A stretch of 64,000 nucleotides of DNA from Sulfuricaulis sp040901545 (GCF_040901545.1 NZ_JBBDYL010000024.1:62001-126000); one strand, 5' to 3'; positions 34,270-42,912 are shown, numbered from the stretch's first letter. Notes: a model not told the origin generated them from the sequence alone. Program-made: numbers and translations.

Positions 34270-36291
34270 ATGTCTGACAGTCTGCTCATCGCGCTTTTCT
34301 GCGCCATCGCCGCCATCGTGTACGGAGTTTTGTCCATCAAATGGGTGCTCGACAAACCGACGGGGAGCGATCGGATGCGCGAAATCGCGGCCGCGATTCA
34401 GGAGGGCGCCACGGCCTATCTCAACCGCCAGTACAGCACCATCGCCTTCGTAGGAGTCGGGCTCTTTATCGTCATCTATTTCGGGCTCAACGCCAAAACC
34501 GCCATCGGGTTTGCCATCGGCGCTGTCCTCTCTGCCGCCACCGGCTACATCGGCATGAACATCTCGGTGCGCGCCAACATCCGCACCGCCGAAGCGGCCA
34601 AAAGCGGTCTGAACCCGGCCCTGCAAGTGGCGTTCCGGTCGGGCGCCATCACCGGAATGCTGGTGGTGGGACTCGGCCTGCTGGGGGTCGCCGGGTACTA
34701 TGCGATTCTCGAGTATCTTTCACCCTATGCCAGTCAAACCGATCTGATTGCTCCGCTGGTGGGGCTGGCTTTTGGCGGATCGTTGATTTCCATCTTTGCG
34801 CGGCTGGGCGGCGGCATTTTCACCAAGGGCGCGGACGTGGGCGCGGACCTCGTGGGCAAAGTCGAGGCCGGCATTCCCGAGGACGATCCGCGCAACCCGG
34901 CGGTGATCGCGGACAACGTCGGCGACAACGTCGGCGACTGCGCCGGCATGGCCGCCGACCTGTTCGAGACCTATGCCGTGACGCTGATCGCGACCATGCT
35001 CCTGGGCAGCCTGCTGCTGCCGGACTTCAGCAACGCCGTGCTCTATCCGCTGGTTCTCGGCGGCGTGTCCATCATCGCCTCCATCATCGGCACCTTTTTC
35101 GTCACGGTCAAAAAGAAAGCCAAAATCATGAACGGCCTGTACCGGGCCGTAATCGTCTCCGGCGTGCTGGCGGCCAGCGCCTTTTATTTTGTGACGGACA
35201 TCATGATGACCGGCAACGGCCTCTACGGCGCTACCCGGATTTTCGGTGCAGCGTTGATCGGGCTTGCGCTGTCCACCGTCATGGTGGTCATCACCGAGTA
35301 CTATACCGCGACCCAGTACCGCCCGGTGCGCAACATCGCCGCCGCCTCCGTCACGGGTCATGCAACCAACATCATTGCCGGCCTGGGGCTCTCCATGAAA
35401 GCCACGGCGCTGCCGGTCATCGCGGTCTGTGCCAGCATCTGGGGCGCCTATGAACTCGCCGGCCTGTACGGCATCGCGATCGCCGCGACCGCGATGCTCT
35501 CGATGACCGGCATCATCGTGGCACTCGACGCCTACGGCCCGGTCACCGATAACGCCGGCGGCATCGCCCAGATGGCGGGGCTTCCGAAGTCGGTGCGCGA
35601 TATTACCGACCCGCTCGATGCCGTGGGCAACACCACCAAGGCCGTGACCAAAGGCTACGCCATCGGCTCGGCGGGGCTCGCCGCGCTGGTGCTGTTCGCG
35701 GATTACACCGACGCGCTCAAGCATGCCGGCAAGGCGGTCGAATTCAGCCTGTCCAATCCCAATGTGATCATCGGGCTCTTCATCGGCGGGCTGGTGCCCT
35801 ATTTGTTCGGCGCCATGGCTCTCGAGGCGGTGGGCCGCGCCGCGGGCAGCGTCGTGGTGGAAGTACGCCGCCAATTCAAATCCATCAAAGGCATCATGAC
35901 CGGCAAGGCCAGACCGGATTATTCACGGGCCGTGGACATGCTGACCAAAGCCGCGATCAAGGAAATGATCATTCCCTCGATGCTGCCGGTGCTGATTCCG
36001 ATTATTGTCGGCTTCACCCTCGGGCGCGAGGCCTTGGGCGGCGTGCTGCTCGGTTCCATCGTCACGGGCATCTTCGTCGCCATCTCCATGACCACCGGCG
36101 GCGGCGCCTGGGACAACGCCAAGAAATACATCGAGGACGGCAAGCACGGCGGCAAGGGTTCGGACGCGCACAAGGCCGCGGTCACCGGCGACACCGTGGG
36201 CGATCCCTACAAAGACACGGCGGGGCCGGCGATCAACCCGATGATCAAGATCATCAACATCGTGGCGCTGTTAATCGTCCCACTCTTATAG
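34270..36291 (+). CDS. hppA: HppA, proton-pumping membrane pyrophosphatase
   Basis: 673 residues with about 16 membrane segments. The PPi/Mg site is seen in EDDPRNPAVIADNVGDN and GDCAGMAADLFE, and in the second half DAYGPVTDNAGGIAQMA. The K-dependence determinant is GNTTKA with Lys457, so it is predicted to be the K-independent proton-pumping type. GGGAGG lies just upstream (34258-34264). It uses PPi to build proton motive force or the reverse. Its last ~82 codons occur again at 37754-38012. Confidence 0.96.
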   Translation: MSDSLLIALFCAIAAIVYGVLSIKWVLDKPTGSDRMREIAAAIQEGATAYLNRQYSTIAFVGVGLFIVIYFGLNAKTAIGFAIGAVLSAATGYIGMNISVRANIRTAEAAKSGLNPALQVAFRSGAITGMLVVGLGLLGVAGYYAILEYLSPYASQTDLIAPLVGLAFGGSLISIFARLGGGIFTKGADVGADLVGKVEAGIPEDDPRNPAVIADNVGDNVGDCAGMAADLFETYAVTLIATMLLGSLLLPDFSNAVLYPLVLGGVSIIASIIGTFFVTVKKKAKIMNGLYRAVIVSGVLAASAFYFVTDIMMTGNGLYGATRIFGAALIGLALSTVMVVITEYYTATQYRPVRNIAAASVTGHATNIIAGLGLSMKATALPVIAVCASIWGAYELAGLYGIAIAATAMLSMTGIIVALDAYGPVTDNAGGIAQMAGLPKSVRDITDPLDAVGNTTKAVTKGYAIGSAGLAALVLFADYTDALKHAGKAVEFSLSNPNVIIGLFIGGLVPYLFGAMALEAVGRAAGSVVVEVRRQFKSIKGIMTGKARPDYSRAVDMLTKAAIKEMIIPSMLPVLIPIIVGFTLGREALGGVLLGSIVTGIFVAISMTTGGGAWDNAKKYIEDGKHGGKGSDAHKAAVTGDTVGDPYKDTAGPAINPMIKIINIVALLIVPLL

Positions 36292-36370
36292 AGTGCGCGC
36301 CCTACGCGCTTCGGCTCGCTCCCTTCTCCCCTTGCGGGAGAAGGGATGGGGATGAGGGGTAAGGGGGAAA
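36291..36370. repeat. Short copy of the pyrimidine/purine hairpin repeat
   Basis: GAGTGCGCGC, CGGCTCGC, CTTCTCCCCTTGCGGGAG and GGATGAGGGG appear in the same order as at 23133-23290, but without the two internal hairpins of that copy. A CCTCCGGGAGAGGG relative lies at 38038-38052 after the second hppA end. Confidence 0.7.
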
Positions 36371-36382
36371 TCTATCAAACGG

Positions 36383-36408
36383 GGCCGGCTTTGCCGGCCT
36401 TTTGTTTT
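36383..36408 (+). terminator. Rho-independent terminator after hppA
   Basis: GGCCGGC-TTT-GCCGGCC followed by TTTTGTTTTGG: a 7-bp GC stem with a T-rich run. A similar hairpin follows the second copy of the hppA end. Confidence 0.9.
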
Positions 36409-36551
36409 GGCGTCCCTCGGCTCCACAGACAGTACGTCCCTGTACTGTGGATTCCTGTCGTTTCAGCGAACGATTTTCTCCAACTCCAACCTCGTCGCGG
36501 GCGGCAATTTTCTCATTCCCTGTTTCAACGGCGCCTTGAACTTGGCTGGCC

Positions 36552-36619
36552 AGTATCCGTCATTTTCTGTTGTTGACGGATACTATGGTATCCACTAAAA
36601 TTTTATCATGACGGATACT
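36552..36619 (+). promoter_or_regulatory. Promoter with palindromic operator, predicted leaderless start
   Basis: TTGACG (36573-36578), a 17-base spacer and TAAAAT (36596-36601) form a strong sigma70-type promoter. The ATG at 36608 is only 6 bases after the -10, so transcription should start at or next to the start codon, and there is no ribosome-binding site. The half-site TGACGGATACT occurs at 36574-36584 and again at 36609-36619, with its inverse AGTATCCGTCA at 36552-36562; GGATAC-TATG-GTATCC (36578-36593) sits in the spacer. I infer tight local control, possibly autoregulation. Confidence 0.75.
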
Positions 36620-37678
36620 GATCGGCAGCATCCCTTGTTCATCCCGCACCGCCGTGCGCTGACGGTGTTGTACGCCGATCTGGAGAGCCACGCGCTCAAC
36701 CAGCGCGAGGTCTTCGTCGGCACGGCCGGCTCGGTGATCGAACGCACGAATGCCTCCGGCTTTCGCTTCTACACCCACCAGTTCTACGACGGCGAGGGCC
36801 GCAAGCGCGAGCGCTACCTAGCCGGGCCCGTGGGAGACCCGAAGGCCGATGCCGCGGCGGCTGACCTGCGCGAGCGTATCCGGGAACTCAAGGAGATCGT
36901 GCCCTCGCTGCGCCTGCTAGGGCGGGAAGGGTTCAATCTGGCCGATGCCAAGACCTATGCCACCCTGGCCAGTCTGCACAACCATGGGGTGTTTGCGGCC
37001 GGAGGGATGCTCATCGGCTCGCACGCCTACGGGGTACTGCTGAACCGCTTGGGCGTCCGTGCCACCCCGTACGCCACCGAAGACATTGACATCGCCCGGC
37101 GGCGCGAGGCGCTCGCCTTTGAAAAGCAGCCCGAACAGGGCCTGCTTGAGATGTTGAAGGACACCGGAATCCCCTTTGTCGAAGTCCCCTCGCTTAACCG
37201 CAAAAAGCCGCCGACCTCTTTCAAACAACGCGGCCGGTCGCGGTTTCACGTTGATCTGCTGGTGCCCTCGGCCAATGAAGATTTTCCCGTTGTCCCGGTT
37301 CCGGAACTCAGAGCCTACGCCACCGGCTTGCCGTATCTCGATTGTCTCCTGGCCGAATCCCAAACGGCAATGCTGATGGCGCGCGAAGGCTGTTGCCCAG
37401 TGCGGGTGCCGTTGCCCGAGCGCTTCGCCGTCCACAAACTCATCGTGTCGCGCCTTCGTAGCGGGCGCGAGGCGAAATCGGACAAGGACGTCTTCCAGGC
37501 CTGCGTGCTGTGTGCGGCGCTCGCGGAGAGCCATCCTGGCGCCATTGAATCCGCGGTAGCGCAGATTCCGCGCCGGGCGAAGAAATACCTTGCCCCCGCG
37601 ATCGAAGCGGCGCACCGACTGCTAGCGCCTGTCCACGCGCGGGCCTGGGAAGAGCTCTCGGAGGCGGCCAAACCGTAG
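36608..37678 (+). CDS. Nucleotidyltransferase-fold protein (GSU2403-like)
   Basis: 356 residues. The middle contains a polymerase-beta-like nucleotidyltransferase pattern: GGMLIGSHAYGVLLNRLG followed by TEDIDIAR (metal-binding D-x-D), and later FHVDLLVPS supplying a third acidic residue. A basic N-terminal part (GRKRERYLAGPVGDP) precedes it. This resembles the GSU2403 family (PF12281 type), whose targets are unknown; related folds occur in antitoxins, defence proteins and tRNA-modifying toxins. It stands alone between two copies of the hppA 3' end and has its own leaderless-type promoter, signs of acquired DNA. Confidence 0.75.
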   Translation: MTDTDRQHPLFIPHRRALTVLYADLESHALNQREVFVGTAGSVIERTNASGFRFYTHQFYDGEGRKRERYLAGPVGDPKADAAAADLRERIRELKEIVPSLRLLGREGFNLADAKTYATLASLHNHGVFAAGGMLIGSHAYGVLLNRLGVRATPYATEDIDIARRREALAFEKQPEQGLLEMLKDTGIPFVEVPSLNRKKPPTSFKQRGRSRFHVDLLVPSANEDFPVVPVPELRAYATGLPYLDCLLAESQTAMLMAREGCCPVRVPLPERFAVHKLIVSRLRSGREAKSDKDVFQACVLCAALAESHPGAIESAVAQIPRRAKKYLAPAIEAAHRLLAPVHARAWEELSEAAKP

Positions 37679-37753
37679 ATGTGCCCTGGTGGAAGTATCC
37701 GAAAATGAGCGAAACCGAATTCATTATCATTATTAACGTGATGGAACCAAGAC

Positions 37754-38012
37754 CTTCGGCGCGGTGCTGCTCGGCGCCATCGTCACCGGCATTTTCGTCG
37801 CCATCTCCATGACCACCGGCGGCGGCGCCTGGGACAACGCCAAGAAATACATCGAGGACGGCAAGCACGGCGGCAAGGGCTCGGAGGCCCATAAAGCCGC
37901 CGTCACCGGCGACACTGTCGGCGATCCTTACAAGGACACCGCGGGTCCGGCCATCAACCCGATGATCAAGATCATCAACATCGTGGCGCTGCTGATCGTG
38001 CCGCTCTTATAA
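37754..38012 (+). pseudogene. Second copy of the hppA 3' end (truncated remnant)
   Basis: From about 37754 the sequence matches the last ~258 bases of hppA. The 80 C-terminal residues (from LGAIVTGIFVAISMTTGG to ALLIVPLL) are identical except for two conservative changes (Ser to Ala, Asp to Glu), but many third codon positions differ. There is no start codon or 5' part. The pattern means an hppA end from a related but not identical source, either brought in with, or left behind by, the DNA that carries the nucleotidyltransferase gene. Confidence 0.92.
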
Positions 38013-38076
38013 GAGATTCCCACCAACTTCCCCGTTCCCTCCGGGAGAGGGCAAAGGGTGGGGGCAGCTTCAACAC

Positions 38077-38104
38077 AAAGGGCCGGTTTACCGGCCCTTT
38101 TATT
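38077..38104. terminator. Bidirectional terminator between the hppA remnant and bioB
   Basis: AAAGGGCCGG-TTTA-CCGGCCCTTT with T-rich flanks. It resembles the terminator at 36383, so it was probably the terminator of the original hppA gene, and it can also serve bioB on the opposite strand. Confidence 0.88.
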
Positions 38105-38142
38105 AATGACGTGAATCAGAAAGACTATCGCACAACTGAATA

Positions 38143-39264
38143 TCAGGCCTCGGCGGTTTTGCGTTCCGGCTGCGGTGATTCAATTGCCAGAGGGTGGATC
38201 CCCAGTTTCTCGAACAACTTTTGGTCGGTGTCGGCATTCGGATTTGGGGTCGTGAGCAGTTTATCGCCGTAGAAAATGGAATTGGCGCCGGCGAGAAAGC
38301 ACAGCGCCTGAAGGTAATCCGGCATCAGGCTGCGGCCGGCGGACAGGCGCACGAACGAGGTCGGCATGGCGATGCGCGCGACCGCGATGGTGCGCACGAA
38401 CTCGATCGGATCAAGTCTTGCGGCCGTCGTCGCGTCAGTAAGCGGTTTTATACTGATCTGAGACTTTGTATTTTCGTCTGAGTCCATACTTTCCGACGTC
38501 CGCGCCCGACTCGCGACGGTCGCATCCCCATCGTTATCGTGATGGGGCCCCTGCTCCCTGCTCGCAGGCGCTCCTCCTCCAAGCGGCGTGCCGGGGATAT
38601 GCACCAGCAGGTTGATCGGCACCGACTCCGGCGGCGGGTCGAACGCGGCCAGTTCGGCGATGAACTGCACCCGATCCGCGCGCGACTCGCCCATGCCCAT
38701 GATGCCGCCGCAGCAGACCTTGAGGCCGGCGGCGCGGACTTTTTTCAGCGTATCCAGCCGGTTGTCGAAACTGTGGGTATGCACGATATTGTCGTAATGG
38801 GCGCGCGAGGTATCCAGATTGTGATTGTAGTAATCCAGGCCCGCCTGCGCGAGCGCTTCGGCCTGTCCCTCGTGCAATAAACCGAGCGTCGCGCAGGTTT
38901 CCATCCCGAGGTTTTTCACCGCGCGGATCATGTCCGCGACCCGTACCAAATCTTTATCTTTCGGACCGCGCCAGGCGGCGCCCATGCAGAAACGCGTGGC
39001 GCCGCGTGCCTGGGCCGTACGCGCGGCGGCAATGACTTCGTCGCAGGACAACAACGGCTGGTTCAACACATCGGTGTGAAATCGGGCGGACTGGGAACAA
39101 TAACCGCAATCTTCCGAACAACCGCCGGTCTTGATGGACAGCAGCGTGGAGAGCTGCACCGCATTCGGGTCGAAGTGTTGCCGGTGCGTAGTCTGCGCGC
39201 GGTAGATCAAATCGCTGAACGGCAAATCGAACAGCGCGGCAATCCGGTCCGTGTCGTGTCGCAT
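38143..39264 (-). CDS. bioB: Biotin synthase with an in-frame insertion
   Basis: 373 residues, longer than the usual ~345. Radical SAM cluster cysteines are in GGCSEDCGYCSQS; the [2Fe-2S] ligands are in CMGAAW, ETCATLG and LKVCCGGIMGMGES, with RLSAGR closing the site. Between PGTPL and FVRTIAVARI, where E. coli has about ten residues, there are about 60 (roughly residues 229-288), Ser/Thr/Asp/Ala-rich (HHDNDGDATVASRART). All catalytic residues are intact, so the enzyme may still work. It inserts sulfur into dethiobiotin. Confidence 0.93.
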   Translation of the reverse strand: MRHDTDRIAALFDLPFSDLIYRAQTTHRQHFDPNAVQLSTLLSIKTGGCSEDCGYCSQSARFHTDVLNQPLLSCDEVIAAARTAQARGATRFCMGAAWRGPKDKDLVRVADMIRAVKNLGMETCATLGLLHEGQAEALAQAGLDYYNHNLDTSRAHYDNIVHTHSFDNRLDTLKKVRAAGLKVCCGGIMGMGESRADRVQFIAELAAFDPPPESVPINLLVHIPGTPLGGGAPASREQGPHHDNDGDATVASRARTSESMDSDENTKSQISIKPLTDATTAARLDPIEFVRTIAVARIAMPTSFVRLSAGRSLMPDYLQALCFLAGANSIFYGDKLLTTPNPNADTDQKLFEKLGIHPLAIESPQPERKTAEA

Positions 39265-39352
39265 TGATAATGATCCGGGTAAGTTACGCCACGCTAGGGG
39301 AAGCGGCCGCCGTTGTCAACTCGCCACCATGAACCTGGTTGACTGATAGAAT

Positions 39353-40114
39353 TTACGCGCGCGAGCTGGTTTCACGCGACGCGCCGGTCGCCAGTCTGCG
39401 CAGCCGTTCTAGATTCCGCAAACCGATGTGGCGTCCCTGAACCGTGATCATGCCCTCCTCCTGGAACCGTGAAAGCAGACGGCTGACGGTTTCGAGAGCC
39501 AATCCAAGATAATCGCCGAGATCCTTGCGTGACATGTTGAGCTTGAAGGACGTGACAGTGGTGCCAAGATTTGCAAGACGGCGGGAAAAACTCAGCAAAC
39601 AGGCAGCCAGCCGTTCCTCCGCGGTCATGCGCCCCAGCAGCATAAGCATTTCATCGTCGCGCACGATCTCCCGGCTCATGAGCCGGATCATCTGGTGCTG
39701 CAAACCGGGAATCTGTTGTGCCAGGTTTTCGAGCGCCACGTAGGGAATTTCACAAACTTCAGAGTTTTCGAGCGCCTCAGCGGTGGTGGGATGCACGTCC
39801 GCGCTGATCGCGTCAATTCCGAGCAATTCTCCGGGCAGGTGAAAACCGGTCACCTGGGCCCGGCCGTCTTCGATAAGGCCGACGGACTTGAGTGCTCCTA
39901 CTCGAACCGCGTAAAGCGAGCGCAGGTGATCTCCCGAGCGGTAAAGCGTCTCTCCCTTCTTCAACTTTCGCCGGCGCTTGATAATTCGGTCGAGCGCGGA
40001 AATATCGGCGGCGTTGAGTCCAAACGGCAGGCACAATTCACGCAACGTGCAGCTTTGGCAGGCTGCCTTGATGCTGCTGATGCTGATTACCTTGGCCGTT
40101 CCCTCATTTTCCAT
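39353..40114 (-). CDS. fnr: FNR-type anaerobic regulator
   Basis: 253 residues from the ATG at 40114 (MENEGTAKVIS); the frame is open to 40189. The [4Fe-4S] ligands are Cys19, Cys22 and Cys28 (ACQSCTLRELCLPF) and a fourth in ENSEVCEIP at about 120, the FNR spacing. After the cyclic-nucleotide-like domain and dimer helix, the recognition helix LALETVSRLLSRFQ has the E-SR triad that reads TTGAT half-sites. It is predicted to switch on genes without oxygen; four matching boxes lie within 17 kb. Close to hemN and the cytochrome cluster. Confidence 0.95.
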   Translation of the reverse strand: MENEGTAKVISISSIKAACQSCTLRELCLPFGLNAADISALDRIIKRRRKLKKGETLYRSGDHLRSLYAVRVGALKSVGLIEDGRAQVTGFHLPGELLGIDAISADVHPTTAEALENSEVCEIPYVALENLAQQIPGLQHQMIRLMSREIVRDDEMLMLLGRMTAEERLAACLLSFSRRLANLGTTVTSFKLNMSRKDLGDYLGLALETVSRLLSRFQEEGMITVQGRHIGLRNLERLRRLATGASRETSSRA

Positions 40115-40556
40115 CGGCGCTATTTTTTGACCCAGATAGTCATTCAAGTAATATATCCGTGATGCACCAATTGCGTCTATGGGATCCATGAATTTACAGT
40201 GGATTCTGAACCATCCCGCGACAGGAACTCGCCGCTGCTTAATTCAGATCCAATGGCTTGAGGTCGCCAACATGACATCAAATCCGGCTATCGATTTGCC
40301 AACAATGGTGAATGATAATGTGCCGTTCCCGGCCATGAGCAAGACAGAACCATAATTCAGGGTATTTCCGGCGCTTATTTCGGGAGGCGGGATAGCCTCG
40401 GCAACGGACGAAATAGGGGCCTCCACGTTGACCAACATCGCCGGCCGTGCACGGTACGCGGCCCGGCACCACGGATGAAACCAGGTTGTGCGGGTTGATG
40501 TCCGAACAGCGCACCGTCAACCGCGTCAGATAATCGGACGCGGAACCGCCAGAATA
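40115..40556. other. Gene-poor stretch between fnr and mscL
   Basis: No convincing gene is seen in these 442 bases. On the minus strand two overlapping short frames (40244-40438 and 40278-40520) carry weakly protein-like text such as NTLNYGSVLLMAGNGTLSFTI and INPHNLVSSVVPGRVPC in different phases. A decayed gene with a frameshift is possible, but no family is recognised. Confidence 0.35.
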
Positions 40557-40988
40557 TTATTTAATCGCGGAAGTGCAATGCATGCAGCGCTTGGCCGCGA
40601 GCGGTATCTCCGAAAGGCATTCCGGACATTTCTTGGTGTCAGCCGCCTTGGCCGCTTCGGGCTGCTTCATCCGGTTCATCGCCTTGATCACCATGAACAA
40701 CGCCAAGGCAATGATGATGAAGTCGATCAGGGTATTGATGAAAGCCCCGTAATTCAGCGTCGGGGCCCCCGCGGCCTTGGCGGCTGCCAGGGAGGGAAAG
40801 GTTCCACTGCCGAGATTGACGAACAGGCCGCTGAAGTCCATCCCGCCCATGGCCAGGCCGATTGGCGGCATCAACACATCGCCGACAAATGAACTGACGA
40901 TCTTGCCGAATGCCGCGCCGATCACGATACCGACCGCCATGTCCACCACGTTGCCACGCATGGCGAATTTTTTGAATTCTTCCAACAT
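40557..40988 (-). CDS. mscL: MscL, large-conductance mechanosensitive channel
   Basis: 143 residues. N-terminal FKKFAMRGNVVDMAVGIVIGAAFGKIV is the amphipathic helix and first membrane segment (shown here as MRGNVVDMAVGIVIGAAFGK), followed by DVLMPPIG, a periplasmic loop and a second segment (FIIIALALFMVIKAMNR). The C-terminus has a zinc-ribbon-like CPEC / CMHC pair, also common in proteobacterial MscL. Releases solutes upon hypo-osmotic shock. Confidence 0.95.
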   Translation of the reverse strand: MLEEFKKFAMRGNVVDMAVGIVIGAAFGKIVSSFVGDVLMPPIGLAMGGMDFSGLFVNLGSGTFPSLAAAKAAGAPTLNYGAFINTLIDFIIIALALFMVIKAMNRMKQPEAAKAADTKKCPECLSEIPLAAKRCMHCTSAIK

Positions 40989-41096
40989 GACAAATCTCCT
41001 TAATTGTTATTGTTGCCGAAACGTGATGTTAGATTATTACTTCATCATGTTTATGACCGCTTTGCCAATCCCATAAATTAAGCATGCAGATTAGTG

Positions 41097-42485
41097 TCAG
41101 ATCACCTTTGAAAAGCGTCGTTGCTGTTTTTCCCGCAGGTACCGGTCGAATACCATGCAAATGTTGCGGATCAGCAATTTTCCCGCCGGACGGACCCGGA
41201 TGGCGCCAGCATCCATATCCAGCAAACCGTCCTGCTGCATCACCCTGAGGTCCGCCAACTCGGTCGAAAAATATTCCGAAAAACGGATGGCATGCGATTT
41301 TTCGACGGTGCGGACATCAAGCATGAAGTGACAAATGAGTTGCGTAATGATCTCCCGCCGCAGTTTGTCGTCGGCGTTCAGCGTGATCCCACGCATGACC
41401 GGCAGGTGGCCGCCGTCGATCGCGGCGTAATATTCCTCCAGTGTCCGCTGATTCTGGCAGTAACTGTCGCCGACCATCCCGATTGAGGTTACTCCCAGGC
41501 CGACCAGATCGCACTCCGCATGCGTCGAATACCCCTGGAAATTCCGGTACAGGGTGCCGTTGCGCTGGGCCACCGCCAGTTCATCGTCGGGCCGGGCGAA
41601 ATGATCCATGCCGATATACACATAACCCGCCTGTGTCAGGCGCTCGATCGTGAGCTGAAGAATATTGAGCTTCTCCTGCGGACTTGGCAGGTCTTCGGCG
41701 CGGATCCGGCGTTGCGGCTTGAACATTTCCGGCAAGTGGGCGTAATTGAATACCGAAAGCCGGTCCGGTCCCGCATTGATGATCTTGTCCAGGGTGCGCC
41801 CGAAGCTCGCCACCGACTGGTGTGGCAGGCCGTAGATGAGGTCCATGCTGATGGAGCGGAAGCCAAGCGCGCGTGCCTGGGTCAGCACGGCAAATGTCTC
41901 GGCTTCGCTCTGAAGGCGATTCACCGCTTTCTGCACCACGGGATCGAAATCCTGCACGCCCATGCTCAACCGGTTGAACCCGAGCCGGCGTAATAATGCC
42001 AAGGTTTCCGTGCGAACCTCGCGCGGGTCAATCTCGATGCCGTACTCGCCCTGGTCGTCATCGCGCAGGTGAAAATGCCGACGCGTGACGTCCATCAACT
42101 GCTGCATCTCTTCGTGACTGATGAATGTCGGCGTACCGCCGCCCCAATGCAACTGCTCCACAACACGCTTTCGATCGAAGAGTTCCGACTGCCGGGCGAT
42201 CTCGCGGTGCAGATGGTCGAGGTAGGGCGCGGCGCGCCGGCGGTTCTTGGTGACAACCTTGTTGCAGGCACAATAGAAACAGACGGTGTCGCAGAACGGT
42301 ATATGAAAATAGAGCGACAGCGGACGCGGCGGGGTAATATCGTTGCCGCGTTCGGCCCGCGTTCGATACTCGGCCTCGGTGAATCCGCCGCGGAATTCGA
42401 CGGCCGTGGGATAAGAGGTATAGCGCGGCCCGCTCTTGTCGTAGCGACGAATCAGATCCGGGTCAACAACGAGCTTGTGCATCAC
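41097..42485 (-). CDS. hemN: HemN, oxygen-independent coproporphyrinogen III dehydrogenase
   Basis: 462 residues. The radical SAM cluster is CDTVCFYCACN, then HWGGGTPTFI (GGTP SAM motif), GVQDFDPVVQKAVNR and YGLPHQS, as in E. coli HemN (457 residues). It makes protoporphyrinogen IX without oxygen and thus fits the anaerobic cytochrome island. An intact FNR box was not seen in the 130 bases upstream. Its start is 133 bases downstream of the cytochrome c5-like gene's end. Confidence 0.95.
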   Translation of the reverse strand: MMHKLVVDPDLIRRYDKSGPRYTSYPTAVEFRGGFTEAEYRTRAERGNDITPPRPLSLYFHIPFCDTVCFYCACNKVVTKNRRRAAPYLDHLHREIARQSELFDRKRVVEQLHWGGGTPTFISHEEMQQLMDVTRRHFHLRDDDQGEYGIEIDPREVRTETLALLRRLGFNRLSMGVQDFDPVVQKAVNRLQSEAETFAVLTQARALGFRSISMDLIYGLPHQSVASFGRTLDKIINAGPDRLSVFNYAHLPEMFKPQRRIRAEDLPSPQEKLNILQLTIERLTQAGYVYIGMDHFARPDDELAVAQRNGTLYRNFQGYSTHAECDLVGLGVTSIGMVGDSYCQNQRTLEEYYAAIDGGHLPVMRGITLNADDKLRREIITQLICHFMLDVRTVEKSHAIRFSEYFSTELADLRVMQQDGLLDMDAGAIRVRPAGKLLIRNICMVFDRYLREKQQRRFSKVI

Positions 42486-42618
42486 TTATCCCCCGGTTCG
42501 GGATTAGACAGGTGCAGTTAAAAACTTGATAGGGTGAACATACCCGTTTGCGCCAAGGCATCGGCCGGCCGCCGCATATCTCCCCCGGAAAAAACGTAAA
42601 TCGGCCCGGAAAGCCGCG

Positions 42619-42912
42619 CTACTTGATATTCGCCACCAGGTAATCGACAGCGGCCTTGACTTCGGCGTCGGTTTTCGCGCCACCCTTGGGCGGCATTATT
42701 CCCTTGCCCTTGATGACCGTGGCGACCAGCGCGTCCTTGCCCTGCTTGAGCAACGGCTCCCATTTCGCCTTGTCGCCCGTCAATTTCGGGGACATCATAC
42801 TGTGGCAACCGGCGCAGGACTTGTCGTACACCGCCTTGCCGTCGGCGGCGGAAGCCTGACCGACGATGAGCAGCGCCGCAAAACTTGTAATCGTGATAAT
42901 CGCGAGTTTCAT
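42619..42912 (-). CDS. Cytochrome c5-type monohaem protein
   Basis: 97 residues with a signal peptide (IITITSFAALLIVGQASAA) and one haem site CAGCH at about residues 33-37; the Met ligand is probably in GIMPPKGGAKTD. Size and the PKGG region fit the c5/c555 family of soluble periplasmic electron carriers. It follows the membrane cytochrome gene on the same strand after a 218-base gap. Confidence 0.9.
   Translation of the reverse strand: MKLAIITITSFAALLIVGQASAADGKAVYDKSCAGCHSMMSPKLTGDKAKWEPLLKQGKDALVATVIKGKGIMPPKGGAKTDAEVKAAVDYLVANIK

Noticed and set aside
40190..40556. Small coding frames between fnr and mscL
   Set aside because: Two short overlapping frames look weakly protein-like but have no start signal, no family and stop early.
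40557..40630. Zinc-ribbon tail of MscL as a novelty
   Set aside because: A CxxC/CxxC tail of this type is common in proteobacterial MscL proteins.
42486..42618. FNR box upstream of hemN
   Set aside because: CTTGATAGGGTGAAC has one good half-site only; the second half does not match ATCAA.
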